Assembly: GCA_964351995.1 (NCBI GenBank)
Contig: CAYGQE010000025.1
Coordinates: forward strand, 1-64,000
Direction: 5' to 3'
From: SZUA-35 sp964351995
Lineage (GTDB): Bacteria; Actinomycetota; Acidimicrobiia; Acidimicrobiales; SZUA-35
DNA length: 64,000 nucleotides
In this document: piece after piece, positions 23,070-33,050 of the stretch
How the letters are laid out: each line of letters starts with the position of its first letter
Numbering within the stretch: position 1 is the first letter of the stretch
Program-made: the position numbers and the translations under genes
Notes under the pieces: model-generated
Seen by the model: the letters and a program-made list of their open reading frames with translations, nothing else
Database searches by the model: none
What the model was told of the DNA's origin: nothing

Positions 23070-24158
23070 ATGTCATTCGAGATCATCGCCGACCAATCAG
23101 GCATCACCCCTGAATGGATGACCAGCGTCCTGCGCTCGTCAGACGCCATCGCTGAAGGGACCTCGGTGTCGCACGTCGAGGTCAACGACCTCGGCGACAA
23201 AGGCGGCCTGTTGAGCGAGCTCTACCGCGTTCTCATCTCGTACGACGGTGGCGATGGGCCAGCGTCGGTGGTGGTGAAGTTGCCAATCAACGACGAGACC
23301 CAACGCTTCACCGCTGACGTGCTCGGCTTCTATGCCAGGGAACTGGCTTTCTACGACCAGATCGCACCGGGCGCCTCGTTCAACGCACCAGCCATCCACG
23401 GCTCGAAGATGGCGGAGGACAGCACCAACTTTGTTCTCGTGATGGAAGACGCCGGCAATCTGCGCGCTGTCGACCAGCTCGAAGGCGTACCGCTCGATGA
23501 TGCGAAGACCGCCCTCACCAAGATGGCCGAATTCCACGCTGCATGGTGGGAACACGACGACATTTCGTCGCTGACCAGCACGTTTCTTCCGGTGAAGAAC
23601 GACGTCTACCTCGCCGCCCTGCCCGGTGTCTTCGACGGCGGTTGGGCACCATGTCAGGAAGTCGCTGGAGATCTGTTGACACCGGAGACCGTGGCATTCG
23701 GTGATCGCTTCGGCTCGCTCGTCCCGTGGCTGCTCGAGGAGATGATGACGCCGACCACCTTCGTGCACGGCGACTGGCGTTCTGACAACGTCTTCTACGG
23801 CGACGACGACTCGATCACGATGATCGACTTCCAGATCAGCGGCTTCGCCTGCGGCATCTACGACGTCGGCTACTTCCTCGGCCAATCCGTCGACAGTGAT
23901 GTTCGCAATGGCAACGACGAGGAGCTCCTGCGGCACTATCTGTCGGTCCTGGCGGCCAACGGTGTCGACTACGAGTTCGAAGCGGCGTGGGAGAAATACA
24001 AGGTCGTCCTCTCACACTGCTTCATCTATGGCGTGTCCAGTTTCGCGTCGTGGGAACACTGGAGCGGACGTCAGCGTGAGTTGATGTTGTCGATGCTCGG
24101 CCGGTCGGTTCGCGCCATCACCGACAACGACGCCCTCTCGGTTCTCCCCGCACCGTGA
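23070..24158 (+). CDS. Ecdysteroid-kinase-like/APH-fold phosphotransferase
   Basis: 362 residues from ATG 23070 (GAGGAG 6 nt upstream; the frame runs further upstream over the preceding gene). Kinase fold with FVHGDWRSDNVFYGDD (catalytic HxDxxxxN) and MIDFQISGFACGIYDVGYFLGQS (metal Asp). Similar proteins are annotated as ecdysteroid kinase-like or DUF1679. The substrate is probably a hydroxylated small molecule. Second of two APH-fold genes in this window. Confidence 0.8.
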   Translation: MSFEIIADQSGITPEWMTSVLRSSDAIAEGTSVSHVEVNDLGDKGGLLSELYRVLISYDGGDGPASVVVKLPINDETQRFTADVLGFYARELAFYDQIAPGASFNAPAIHGSKMAEDSTNFVLVMEDAGNLRAVDQLEGVPLDDAKTALTKMAEFHAAWWEHDDISSLTSTFLPVKNDVYLAALPGVFDGGWAPCQEVAGDLLTPETVAFGDRFGSLVPWLLEEMMTPTTFVHGDWRSDNVFYGDDDSITMIDFQISGFACGIYDVGYFLGQSVDSDVRNGNDEELLRHYLSVLAANGVDYEFEAAWEKYKVVLSHCFIYGVSSFASWEHWSGRQRELMLSMLGRSVRAITDNDALSVLPAP

Positions 24159-24162
24159 ACGC

Positions 24163-24654
24163 ATGAGTGCTAGCGGGTTGATGAAAACACTTCCACCGAT
24201 GATCTCGTTCGTCGCCCCGTCAGGCACAGGCAAGACCACGCTTGTCGAGCAAGTCATCAGCGAGCTGACCGCCGGCGGCTTGCGGGTTGCCGGAGTCAAA
24301 CACGATGCACATCGCATCGAGCTCGACACCGAGGGCAAGGACTCGTGGCGCATGCGAAAGGCCGGCGCTGACACGCTGCTGGTCGGAGCGAACCAGCTGG
24401 CATGGATGAGCGACGAAACAGCGAGCCCCCCGCTCGAAGCCTTGGTCGAGCTGTTCTTCTCCGCCGCCGACGTCGTGATCGTCGAGGGCTACCGCTCGGC
24501 GGGCCTACCGACGGTGCTGGTCGAACGCAGCGAGGTCAGCGATCCGACCTGGCATCGGCCGACCTCGGAGATCTTGGCCACCGTGCATCCCTCCGAGGTC
24601 GATCAAGCCGTCGAAGCGGTTCGATCACACATCGCCGCCACGCTTCGCAGCTGA
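24163..24654 (+). CDS. mobB: Molybdopterin-guanine dinucleotide biosynthesis adaptor MobB
   Basis: 163 residues. Walker A SFVAPSGTGKTTLVEQV near residue 20, GVKHDAHRIELDTEGKDSWRMRKAGAD, which is diagnostic of MobB, and the DVVIVEGYRSAGLP Walker B region. It binds GTP and assists MobA in forming the MGD cofactor. It starts 4 nt after the kinase-like gene. Alternative ATG at 24181. No other molybdenum-cofactor gene is in the window. Confidence 0.92.
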   Translation: MSASGLMKTLPPMISFVAPSGTGKTTLVEQVISELTAGGLRVAGVKHDAHRIELDTEGKDSWRMRKAGADTLLVGANQLAWMSDETASPPLEALVELFFSAADVVIVEGYRSAGLPTVLVERSEVSDPTWHRPTSEILATVHPSEVDQAVEAVRSHIAATLRS

Positions 24655-24679
24655 GCCTCCAACAATCCAGCCACGATCG

Positions 24680-26887
24680 ATGAAGCCGACTCACGTTCGG
24701 TTTCGGCAGACCGAGCCTTCGGGAACCCCGTTCGAAGGAACTCTCTTGCCTGATCTTGGTCTCCGTCGGCTTGTTGCCCAACTACCTCTGCGAGCCAAGC
24801 TCATTCTGTTGGCGCTGATCCCGATGCTCGCCGCCCTGTTGGCGGTGGGGCAGGTGACGATGTCTGCCCGTGCGTCGATGGTCCAGGCGAACGAGACCAG
24901 CCGGACAATCTCACTGGCGATCGCCGTCGGCGACGTTCTGCACGAAACCCAGAAGGAGCGGGGCGGTTCGGCGGTCTACCTCTCGTCGAACGGGTCGAGC
25001 TTCAGCAGCGAGCTTCGTGCCCAGCACGACGCGACTGACGTTGCCATCCAGGCACTCACCGAGAAGCTGGAAGAGATCGGCGCTGACGTGGATCCAACCA
25101 TCGTCGCTGCGGTCGAAGCCGTGCTCGACGACCTGGGCGATGTTCCGGGCCGACGAGTTGCCGTCCTCGCTCTCGATGCCGAACTCGGGCCGACCATCGC
25201 TGCCTACACGGCGACAAACCAGGATCTGCTCTCGGTGGTCATCACCATCGAGCAAGGACAGTCGACCAGTGAGACCAGCCGCGGAACGCTGGCCTATCGC
25301 TCGGTCCTGCAGGGCAAAGAGGCTGCGGGAATCATGCGGGCGCAGTTCGCCAACGTCTTCACCAACGACGCATTCGGCGAAGGTCAGCTCTCGCTGTTGA
25401 TCAAGCTTCAGACCCGTCGAGACGTCGCTCTCGCCCAATTCGCCGACTTCGCTACCGACGAACTCAAGGCCGAAGATGCCGCCCGCCGAGCCGGAACGGC
25501 TTTCAACACGGTGTCTGCCCTCGAGTCCGATGCCATCACCAACGGCGTCGCCGGGTTCGACGTCGACCCCGTGGCATGGTTCGGCCAGAAGACCGCATAC
25601 ATCGATGAGCTCAAGTCTCTCGAAGACGGACAGGCGCAATCGGTTCTCGATGGAGCTGACGACACTTCGAGTATCGCAACGCGCGCCTTCTGGTCACTGA
25701 TTTTGGCAGCGTCGGTTCTGATCGGTGCCATCGTCGCCTTCAGCGTCCTCGTCGTCTCCACGATCGTCGATGCGCTCCGCCGGATCTCCGAACATGCCGA
25801 GAAGATCGCAGCTGGCAACCTGCAGATGGACGATCTCGAGATCCCTGGAGACGACGAGATCGCTTCCCTTGGCAAGAAGTTCGACTCGATGACCGACACA
25901 CTCATGCTGCTCGGACGCCAGATCGATGCGATTGCCAGCGTTGACCTCGACGATGGATCGATCGAGGAGACCCTGCCAGGCCAACTGGGCGACAAAATGG
26001 CTCGACTCGCCGATGCCACCAGGAGCCAACTCGAGCTGGCGGCAAAGGAAGAGCAACACATGAGCGAGACCGTGATGCTTCTCGGAGAAATCAGCAATCG
26101 GGCAAGTCTGCTGCTCGCCAACTCGACCGTCCTGTCCTCGGTGAGCGACGACCTCACCCTAGGTGCTGGCGAGACCTCGGATCAGGCCTCCTCGGTCTCG
26201 GCAGCGGCGGAAGAAGCGTCCGCCATCGCCAACTCAGTCGCCATCGCGCTGGCGCAACTCCAGGAGAGCGTGACCGAAATTGCGACCAGCGCAGGAATGG
26301 CTACGGCGACTGCGCAACGTGCCGTCGCTGTTTCGGACGAAACGCGAGCGACAATCGAACGCCTCGGCGAGTCATCCACGGAGATCGGTCAAGTCGTTGA
26401 CCTCATCTCCTCGATTGCCGAGGACACCAACGTGCTCGCGCTCAACGCCACCATCGAAGCTGCGAGGGCCGGAGAGGCTGGCAAGGGTTTTGCTGTCGTT
26501 GCCAACGAGGTCAAAACACTTGCGAACCAGACAGCCGAGGCAACCGCTGACATCAAGCGTCGAGTGAAGCGGATTCAGGATGACTCCCGTCAGGCCGTGG
26601 CTGCGATCGACAGCGTGTCGAGCGTCATTCACGAGATCAGCGACAGCCAACACTCGATTGCGTCAGCGGTCGAGGAACAGACGGCCACCACCGCAGAAAT
26701 CGCTTCAGCGGTGGAAGACGTGGCGAAGACCAGTGAGGAGATCGCCATGAGCATCACGGCCGTGGCCGATGCATCCACTCGGACGTCAGCGAATGCTGGT
26801 CGCACGAAAGACGCATCGGTCGAACTCACTGGGCTCGCTACGGACTTGGCAAACCTGAGTCGTTCGAACGAGCCCGTACCTGTCTGA
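24680..26887 (+). CDS. Methyl-accepting chemotaxis protein with NIT sensor domain
   Basis: 735 residues. TM1 about 39-62 (LILLALIPMLAALLAVG), extracytoplasmic helical NIT (nitrate/nitrite-sensing type) domain about 75-320 with the signature VLHETQKERGGSAVYLS, TM2 about 336-362, HAMP about 363-415, then a long cytoplasmic coiled coil with the conserved hairpin tip (EDTNVLALNATIEAARAGEA and GFAVVANEVKTLA). A receptor feeding CheA/CheW, though no chemotaxis or flagellar gene is present here. No C-terminal CheR-tether pentapeptide is seen. The ligand is inferred only from the domain family. Confidence 0.93.
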   Translation: MKPTHVRFRQTEPSGTPFEGTLLPDLGLRRLVAQLPLRAKLILLALIPMLAALLAVGQVTMSARASMVQANETSRTISLAIAVGDVLHETQKERGGSAVYLSSNGSSFSSELRAQHDATDVAIQALTEKLEEIGADVDPTIVAAVEAVLDDLGDVPGRRVAVLALDAELGPTIAAYTATNQDLLSVVITIEQGQSTSETSRGTLAYRSVLQGKEAAGIMRAQFANVFTNDAFGEGQLSLLIKLQTRRDVALAQFADFATDELKAEDAARRAGTAFNTVSALESDAITNGVAGFDVDPVAWFGQKTAYIDELKSLEDGQAQSVLDGADDTSSIATRAFWSLILAASVLIGAIVAFSVLVVSTIVDALRRISEHAEKIAAGNLQMDDLEIPGDDEIASLGKKFDSMTDTLMLLGRQIDAIASVDLDDGSIEETLPGQLGDKMARLADATRSQLELAAKEEQHMSETVMLLGEISNRASLLLANSTVLSSVSDDLTLGAGETSDQASSVSAAAEEASAIANSVAIALAQLQESVTEIATSAGMATATAQRAVAVSDETRATIERLGESSTEIGQVVDLISSIAEDTNVLALNATIEAARAGEAGKGFAVVANEVKTLANQTAEATADIKRRVKRIQDDSRQAVAAIDSVSSVIHEISDSQHSIASAVEEQTATTAEIASAVEDVAKTSEEIAMSITAVADASTRTSANAGRTKDASVELTGLATDLANLSRSNEPVPV

Positions 26888-26912
26888 GTGACGACAGATG
26901 CTCCGGCGTCGC

Positions 26913-27746
26913 TCAGAGCACCACCAGCAGCTCGGCGAACAGCGCTTCGCCGTCGACGTCGAGCCCTCGTTGGGAGAACCAGGCGCACACGTTCAACACG
27001 TCTCGGTGAACGAAGTTCAACCCCTGAGGATTGGCTGCGATCTCCATCGCCTGCGGCAAATCGATGAACCACAGTTCATCGTGCCACCACAGCAAGTTGA
27101 ATGCCGACAGGTCGCCGTGGACCCAACCCGCTGAGGTCATGATGAAGAGCCCTTCCACCAGTTGGTCATAGGCCGACTGCAGCTGAACGGCGTCGAGCCG
27201 GGCCCGGGCCAAGTGTGGGGCGGCTCCCTCTCGATCACCGATGTACTCCATCAGGAAGACGTCGTCGCTGTACCCCACGGGGTAGGGGCACCGAAGCCCC
27301 TTGTGCCAGAGGATCTCCATCACGCCGTGCTCATGACTGGTCCATCGAGCTTGCATCAAGCGCTTGCCGTGGGCTGACATTCGCTCGACCGCACGCCGGT
27401 CTCGGGTCTTGCGGAACTGCCGTCCTTCTCGGTAGGCGGCATCGTTGCGGAAGGTCGATGCCTTCTGCACACCCATTGCCTCGAGCTCGCCCTTGTTCTT
27501 GACGTTGCGGGGCATGTATCGCTTCTCGGCGAGAAGGATCGAAGATCGGCCGGCGGCGTGATGAGTTGCCGAGGACCGTTCGATCAGATTGATCTGTGCC
27601 TCTTTGCCGGTGCGGAGCACACCGAGATCGGTGTCTTCGTACGGTGCGGCGATCAGCCACTCCGGCAGGCGTCGCTCGGCGCCGCTGGGGTCTGGGTTGA
27701 TGGGTGCAGGGTTGATGGGCCCTGTATTGATTCGGTCAGGCTTCAT
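26913..27746 (-). CDS. RIO-type serine/threonine protein kinase
   Basis: 277 residues of the RIO1-like family. Catalytic loop VHGDLSAFNLLW (HxDxSxxN) and metal-binding Asp in LWFIDLPQAMEI; the N-lobe has KEAQINLIER in the RIO nucleotide-binding position and KTRDRRAVERMSAHGKRLMQ. The N-terminal ~22 residues hold INxxPINPxPINP repeats encoded by short DNA repeats. Bacterial RIO kinases are widespread but poorly characterised. Convergent with the chemoreceptor (25 bp gap). Confidence 0.88.
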   Translation of the reverse strand: MKPDRINTGPINPAPINPDPSGAERRLPEWLIAAPYEDTDLGVLRTGKEAQINLIERSSATHHAAGRSSILLAEKRYMPRNVKNKGELEAMGVQKASTFRNDAAYREGRQFRKTRDRRAVERMSAHGKRLMQARWTSHEHGVMEILWHKGLRCPYPVGYSDDVFLMEYIGDREGAAPHLARARLDAVQLQSAYDQLVEGLFIMTSAGWVHGDLSAFNLLWWHDELWFIDLPQAMEIAANPQGLNFVHRDVLNVCAWFSQRGLDVDGEALFAELLVVL

Positions 27747-27827
27747 GGTTCAGCTCTCGTGCGTGGTTCCAGTGGGGGCCCAGCACGGGCGGACGAGCAA
27801 GCGACGAGGTGAACGTCAGCGGGAAGC

Positions 27828-27890
27828 TCAGGCGAACAACAGAGGTTCGCCGGCGCGGCTGGGAAGGTCGATGACGGTTCGAACAGACAT
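27828..27890 (-). CDS. Possible 20-residue small protein or leader peptide
   Basis: ATG 27890 is preceded by a strong GGGAGGG 8 nt upstream and encodes MSVRTVIDLPSRAGEPLLFA then TGA. It lies between the lipoprotein gene (28030-28527) and the RIO kinase start (27746), all on the minus strand. The ribosome-binding site is better than that of most genes here. No repeated codon suggests an attenuation signal. The rest of 27747-28029 shows nothing else convincing. Confidence 0.4.
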   Translation of the reverse strand: MSVRTVIDLPSRAGEPLLFA

Positions 27891-28029
27891 GGTGTGAACC
27901 CTCCCTTCCCTCGCAAGCGAGATCTCCATCAGCGAGCGCCGATGCTTCGATGCAGACCCTACGGGTCCAGCAGGCCTCCCGCCAGCGAATTGCTGGCCGT
28001 CGGGCTCAGAACAACTGCAGCGCTGGCTG

Positions 28030-28527
28030 TCAGCAGTCCGTTTCGCCGTCTGGGTACTCGACAACGATCATCTCACCCTCTTCTGCCAAGACACCGATCA
28101 AAATGCAGTCGAAGAGCGGATCCTCTTCAACGGTGCCCGAATCGAAGCGGAATCGGACCTCGTTGCCGACGATCGAGATCTCGGCCGGAGGCGTGGACAT
28201 CTGGTCAGCGATGATCCCGAAGCGGGTCTCGCCATCGATGGACGAAATCCCAGCATCGAGCTCGGCTTGCTCTTCCTCACCGAGACCGCTCGTCAGATCG
28301 TCGCGCAGCTCCTCACCCTGCTCGGCCGAACCAACGAAGTCGCCGTCGGTCTCAGGCTCGCCGTCGGCAGCCTGTTCAGCCGACTCGACGGCTTCGACCG
28401 TGTCATCCTCGGCGGCCGAGGTCTCACTGGATCCGCACGCAGCAGCAGCGAGAGCAAGGGCCAACAGAAGGATGGACCGTCGCCTTCCTGCGTTGGCGGT
28501 ACGAGGGGAGCGGCTGGTGTGAAGCAT
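28030..28527 (-). CDS. Small secreted lipoprotein, unknown
   Basis: 165 residues from ATG 28527. Signal peptide with Arg-rich n-region (RRRS) and ILLLALALAAAAC lipobox, then an acidic linker (EDDTVEAVESAEQAADGEPET) and a ~100-residue domain ending EYPDGETDC with Cys pair FDC...TDC. No recognised family. Divergent from the large BTAD regulator 65 bp away. Confidence 0.65.
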   Translation of the reverse strand: MLHTSRSPRTANAGRRRSILLLALALAAAACGSSETSAAEDDTVEAVESAEQAADGEPETDGDFVGSAEQGEELRDDLTSGLGEEEQAELDAGISSIDGETRFGIIADQMSTPPAEISIVGNEVRFRFDSGTVEEDPLFDCILIGVLAEEGEMIVVEYPDGETDC

Positions 28528-28580
28528 GGGCCACAGCCTCGGTGGTGGACCTTGCAATGAGCTTGCACTGCGTTCGCAGC

Positions 28581-28586
28581 TACGGT
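28581..28586 (+). promoter_or_regulatory. Candidate -10 box for leaderless BTAD regulator
   Basis: TACGGT lies 6 nt before GTG 28593, with no Shine-Dalgarno; the GTG is immediately followed by ATG. Confidence 0.45.
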
Positions 28587-28592
28587 CTTCAC

Positions 28593-31500
28593 GTGATGCA
28601 TGGAGAGCGGGCTGTTGTCGGCATTCTGGGCCCTGTCACGGTGTGGGCAGAGGGCTCCTCGCAGCGACGAGAGATCGCGATCGGTGGGCCCAAGCCGAGG
28701 CTCCTCATGGCCCTTCTGGCCAGCGTTGGTCCTGCAGGTCAAAGCGATGACCGGCTCATCGATGCGATGTGGACCGACGACAACGTTGGTGTGCTCGAGG
28801 CCGATCGGCTGACATCTCTACGGGCGTATGTGTCTCGACTTCGGAAAGTTCTGCGGCCCCTCGGCGCAGACATCGCGCGGAATCCTTCCGGCTACACACT
28901 CGATGTCGGTCCTGGGCTCATCGACATGCACGAGTTCGACACCGAGGTCGACAACGCCATCGCTGACCAAGCAGAGGACGCTACTGCGTCACTGGTGATC
29001 ATCGATCGAGCTCTCGGCCGGTGGCGGGGCGATCCATTCGGTGATGCCACGGACCTTCCTGCGCTGCGGGCGGAGTCCGAACGCCTTCGTGCCCGCAAGG
29101 CAACGTGTCGAGCCCTGCGAGTCGAGCGGCTGCTCGAACTGGGGATGGACCAGGCCGCCGCCGACGCTGCGATGGAAGACGTGCACGCCCATCCGTTCTC
29201 GGAACAGCCAGCGATGCAACTTGCTGTTGCCCTCCACCGTCTTGGGCGTCAGCGTGATGCCAACCGAGTACTCGATGACCTCATCGGCCGTTTGCGCGAC
29301 GAACTCGGCATGGACGCCCGACCAGTAGTGCGCGAGCTCCAATCCGCAATCCTGGATCACGACCCTCGGCTCGACACACCCCAACCACCCATGGGCCGAC
29401 AGCGACGCGAACCCTCAGCGATCGCTGGTCCAGTCGTTGGGCAGGGCACCCAGCTCCAGCAGGTCCGAACATCCGCCGCCAGCGGACGCTCCGCTCTGGT
29501 CGTCGGCCCACCCGGCTGCGGCAAGAGCACGCTCGTGAGCTCCATCGCACGCACCGTTGTCGGCTCCTGCCAGGACACCGACCAAGCTCCGGCCTATTGG
29601 CCTTGGCCTGCGATCGTCGATGGGCTCATTGACGCCGCCGCCGATGCTGATCTCGTCCGACCCGATTTCGAGGGGGCCAGCAGCGTGTTCGAGGTTTCGC
29701 TCGCCTTGACTGCGTTGATCCGTGCGGTGGCTCCGATCATTCGGTCAACCGTCGACACGGTCGTCGTCGAAGACGCCCACTGGGCCGGAAGCGAAACGTT
29801 GCAACTCCACACCTTCTTGCAACGAGAGCAGGCTTCGGCCGCCGAAGCCGAACGCCTGGGCCTTGTCGTCACCAGTCGACCTCTCACCGAGGGCGGCAAT
29901 GTTCACGAACTGTTCGACGTCGTCGTCGAGGTCGGCCTCTTGCACCAGTCCGACGTCGAGGCAATGCTGAAAGCCCGGCTCAGCGCCGTTCCCGATTCCG
30001 ACACGGTCAGCGCAGTCATGTCGCGAACAGGTGGGGTTCCGCTGCTCGTGCGGCGAGCGGCCGAAGAACTTGCTCGCGGTGTCCAACCCTCGAATGCCTC
30101 ACCAGCACGATCGAGCCTCGTCCGGTCCTGGGTTGCCCAGGCCAGTGCAGCAGATCTCCATCTCGCTCGGTTGGCAACGATCCCGCTCGGACCGTTCGAC
30201 GCACAATCGGCCATGACCGCCGCTGACTCAGACGATCTCGACCAGACGAACCGATCGCTCAGACGCCTCGAACGGCTTGGGATCATCATGTCGCCCCTCG
30301 ATGGCCTTTGGACGTTCGCCCATGCCTTGGTGCGAGACGAGCTGAGGTCAGACCTGGACCTCACCGACGAACGGGCCGCCCACCTCCGGCTCGCAGCGCT
30401 CCACCGATCGCTGCACCGACGCTCGGCACCCGACTCAGCAGATCACACACTCCATCACCTTCGCGGCGCCGGCCCTCTGGCCGACCGAGACGAGGTCATG
30501 GCTGTGGCGCTCGCGATCGCAGGCGCAGCACAGCGATCCGGTGTCTTGAAACGAGCCGAGCAGGCGCTTTTCACAGCGCTCGAAGCGTCGCAGCGATCCT
30601 CCATCGACATCGAACAGCGGGTGGAACTGCTGACGGTTGCCGCTCACGTCACCTGGGCGGCCGGTTCCACCGAGCCGGCCAGAGATCGCTTCCATGAGGC
30701 AAGCGAGCTGCTCGAGGACGACGACCGACGGTTGGCGGCGCTGGCCGCTGCCGCTGCTGGGTTCGGCATGACCCATGTCGAAATCGGTACCCGGGAGCGG
30801 CGTTCGCTGCATCGAGCCCTGAAGAGCGAGAACGCTGAACCGGCCGACATTCTTCGCTGTCGATCCCGCCTCATCATCGCTGATTGGGAATCGGGTCAGA
30901 TCACCGCCCAAGCCGATGACCTCGTCGCTGATGCTCGACAACTCGGCGACCCAACGGCGCTGGCGTGGGCGCTCGGGTCACGGCTGGTTTCCTCGATGAC
31001 GATGCTCGGGACCGACCAGCGAGGGCGCGACGCCGATGAGATGCTCTACCTCGGGCGCCTTCTCCACAACGACTCAGCCACCGGTCTTGGGTTGGCTCAC
31101 CGCGCCGATGCCCGAGCGGCATTGGGGAAGATCGATTTGGCGTCGGAAGACATCGACGGGCTCGGAACACTCTCGGCAGCCACCGGCCGCCCGGCCCACT
31201 TCTGGTACCACCAGCACTACCTCGGGGCTCTCCGTTGTGCTCAGGGACGGCTCCAAGACGGTGAAGAGCGCTTCACCACTGCATTCAACGTCGCTGGTGC
31301 CACGCAGGGGGCTGCGGCCCTGGAGGCGTTCAGCGGTGCGCTCTTCATGGCTCGCGCTGCGGCGGGCCGCCACGAAGAGTTGCTTCCGTTGTTGGAGTCC
31401 GGAGACAACCCTGCAGGCAACGAACGCCCGACCGGTCTCGATGCGTGGATGCTCGGTAAGGCCTACGTACTGGCCGCGGTTGGTCGTGAGGCCGAGGCAC

Positions 31501-31853
31501 TCCCCGTCGTACGACACATGGCTGACCTTGCGCATCGAGTGCCTCTCGATCGCATCCGTTCGATCGAACTGGCCCAACTGATCCTCGTTGGCCAGCTGGT
31601 CAAGGACCGGCAGGCGTTGGAAGCCGGATACGAGTTGTTGGCGCCGTTCAGCCATCACCACTGCGTCGCACCCGGCATGATCTCGGTTGGGTCAGCGGAT
31701 CTGTTCCTCGGGATCGCTGCGCACGAACTCGGCCGACGGGACGAAGGTCTTGCACGGATGGACGCAGGTATCGCCAACAACGAACGGGCCGGCTTGTTGG
31801 CGTGGGCGCAACGAGGTCGAGAACTGCGAGAAGCACTCGTCAGCCGCGTCTGA
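28593..31853 (+). CDS. BTAD-AAA-TPR transcriptional regulator (SARP/LAL-like)
   Basis: 1086 residues. A winged-helix Trans_reg_C-like domain (about 8-100: ILGPVTVW, LRAYVSRLRKVL) and a BTAD domain (about 105-250) form the SARP-type N-terminus. An AAA/STAND ATPase follows, with Walker A GPPGCGKSTLV at about 304 and Walker B TVVVEDAHW at about 390. The C-terminal ~450 residues are helical, TPR-like. No LuxR HTH at the C-terminus. Proteins of this build control secondary metabolism or signalling genes. The target is unknown; divergent from a lipoprotein gene. Confidence 0.85.
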   Translation: MMHGERAVVGILGPVTVWAEGSSQRREIAIGGPKPRLLMALLASVGPAGQSDDRLIDAMWTDDNVGVLEADRLTSLRAYVSRLRKVLRPLGADIARNPSGYTLDVGPGLIDMHEFDTEVDNAIADQAEDATASLVIIDRALGRWRGDPFGDATDLPALRAESERLRARKATCRALRVERLLELGMDQAAADAAMEDVHAHPFSEQPAMQLAVALHRLGRQRDANRVLDDLIGRLRDELGMDARPVVRELQSAILDHDPRLDTPQPPMGRQRREPSAIAGPVVGQGTQLQQVRTSAASGRSALVVGPPGCGKSTLVSSIARTVVGSCQDTDQAPAYWPWPAIVDGLIDAAADADLVRPDFEGASSVFEVSLALTALIRAVAPIIRSTVDTVVVEDAHWAGSETLQLHTFLQREQASAAEAERLGLVVTSRPLTEGGNVHELFDVVVEVGLLHQSDVEAMLKARLSAVPDSDTVSAVMSRTGGVPLLVRRAAEELARGVQPSNASPARSSLVRSWVAQASAADLHLARLATIPLGPFDAQSAMTAADSDDLDQTNRSLRRLERLGIIMSPLDGLWTFAHALVRDELRSDLDLTDERAAHLRLAALHRSLHRRSAPDSADHTLHHLRGAGPLADRDEVMAVALAIAGAAQRSGVLKRAEQALFTALEASQRSSIDIEQRVELLTVAAHVTWAAGSTEPARDRFHEASELLEDDDRRLAALAAAAAGFGMTHVEIGTRERRSLHRALKSENAEPADILRCRSRLIIADWESGQITAQADDLVADARQLGDPTALAWALGSRLVSSMTMLGTDQRGRDADEMLYLGRLLHNDSATGLGLAHRADARAALGKIDLASEDIDGLGTLSAATGRPAHFWYHQHYLGALRCAQGRLQDGEERFTTAFNVAGATQGAAALEAFSGALFMARAAAGRHEELLPLLESGDNPAGNERPTGLDAWMLGKAYVLAAVGREAEALPVVRHMADLAHRVPLDRIRSIELAQLILVGQLVKDRQALEAGYELLAPFSHHHCVAPGMISVGSADLFLGIAAHELGRRDEGLARMDAGIANNERAGLLAWAQRGRELREALVSRV

Positions 31854-31957
31854 TCTGGCCAAGGCGATTCTCTCGGGCAGCAGCTGCGCCAGCGATTTAC
31901 GACGAACTACGGTGCTGAGCCGAACACGTCTCGTCTCACCAGTGAATGAAGGTCGTC

Positions 31958-33043
31958 ATGCCCCAAGAAGTACGTGGAGTCATTGCCCGAGCCAAGGGCG
32001 AGCCAGTCTCGGTCGAGACCATCGTGATCCCTGACCCAGGACCGGGCGAAGCCGTGGTGGCGATCCAGGCGTGCGGCGTTTGCCACACCGACCTGCACTA
32101 CCGCGAAGGTGGCATCAACGACGAGTTCCCGTTCCTGCTCGGTCACGAGGCTGCTGGTTTGGTCGAAAGCGTCGGTGAAGGTGTCACAGAAGTCGCTCCC
32201 GGCGACTACGTCATCCTCAACTGGCGAGCCGTTTGTGGTGAATGTCGCTCCTGCAAGAAGGGCAAGCCGCAGTACTGCTTCGCCACCCACAACGCCACGC
32301 AGAAGATGACCCTCCTCGACGGCACCGAACTCTCCCCCGCTCTCGGGATCGGCGCCTTCTGCGACAAGACGCTCGTCGCTGCTGGCCAGTGCACCAAGGT
32401 CGATCCGGCTGCCAAGCCCGAGGTCGCTGGCCTCCTCGGCTGCGGCGTGATGGCAGGCATCGGGGCTGCGGTCAACACCGGCGAAGTCGGCCGAGGCGAT
32501 TCTGTTGCGGTCTTCGGTTGCGGTGGCGTCGGCAACGCCGCCCTCGAAGGTTCACGCCTCGCTGGCGCCAGCATCATCATCGCCGTCGACATCGACGACC
32601 AGAAGCTCGAATGGGCCAAGGACTTCGGCGCAACCCACACCATCAACTCATCCAAGGAAGACCCCATCGAAGCCATTCGAGCGCTCACCGGCGGCAATGG
32701 CGTCGATGTCGCCATCGAGGCCATCGGTCTTCCTCAGACCTACGAGCAGGCGTTCTACGCCCGTGACCTCGCCGGCACGGTCGTGCTCGTCGGCGTGCCA
32801 AACCCCGAGATGAAGATCGAGCTTCCCTACATCGAGCTGTTCGGTCGGGGTGGTGCCCTCAAGTCGAGCTGGTACGGCGACTGCTTGCCGAGCCGTGACT
32901 TTCCCATGCTGATCGATCTCTACCTGCAGGGGCGATTGAACCTCGACGGCTTCGTCTCGGAAACGATCGATCTCGACTCGGTCGAAGAGGCCTTCCACAA
33001 AATGGAGGGTGGCGGCGTCCTTCGCTCGGTCGTTGTGATGTAG
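31958..33043 (+). CDS. S-(hydroxymethyl)mycothiol dehydrogenase
   Basis: 361-residue zinc medium-chain dehydrogenase. Catalytic zinc residues in QACGVCHTDLHYREGG and LLGHEAAG, structural zinc Cys cluster CGECRSCKKGKPQYC, Rossmann GCGGVGNAALEG. The pattern RAVCGECRSC plus FATHNATQKMTL and KSSWYGDCLPSRDFPMLIDLY matches MSH-dependent formaldehyde dehydrogenase (MscR/AdhE2), which detoxifies formaldehyde as its mycothiol adduct using NAD. This implies mycothiol and hence Actinomycetota. ATG 31958 follows GAAGG; an earlier ATG at 31946 is possible. The cupin gene starts 7 bp downstream. Confidence 0.92.
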   Translation: MPQEVRGVIARAKGEPVSVETIVIPDPGPGEAVVAIQACGVCHTDLHYREGGINDEFPFLLGHEAAGLVESVGEGVTEVAPGDYVILNWRAVCGECRSCKKGKPQYCFATHNATQKMTLLDGTELSPALGIGAFCDKTLVAAGQCTKVDPAAKPEVAGLLGCGVMAGIGAAVNTGEVGRGDSVAVFGCGGVGNAALEGSRLAGASIIIAVDIDDQKLEWAKDFGATHTINSSKEDPIEAIRALTGGNGVDVAIEAIGLPQTYEQAFYARDLAGTVVLVGVPNPEMKIELPYIELFGRGGALKSSWYGDCLPSRDFPMLIDLYLQGRLNLDGFVSETIDLDSVEEAFHKMEGGGVLRSVVVM

Positions 33044-33050
33044 TGACGGT

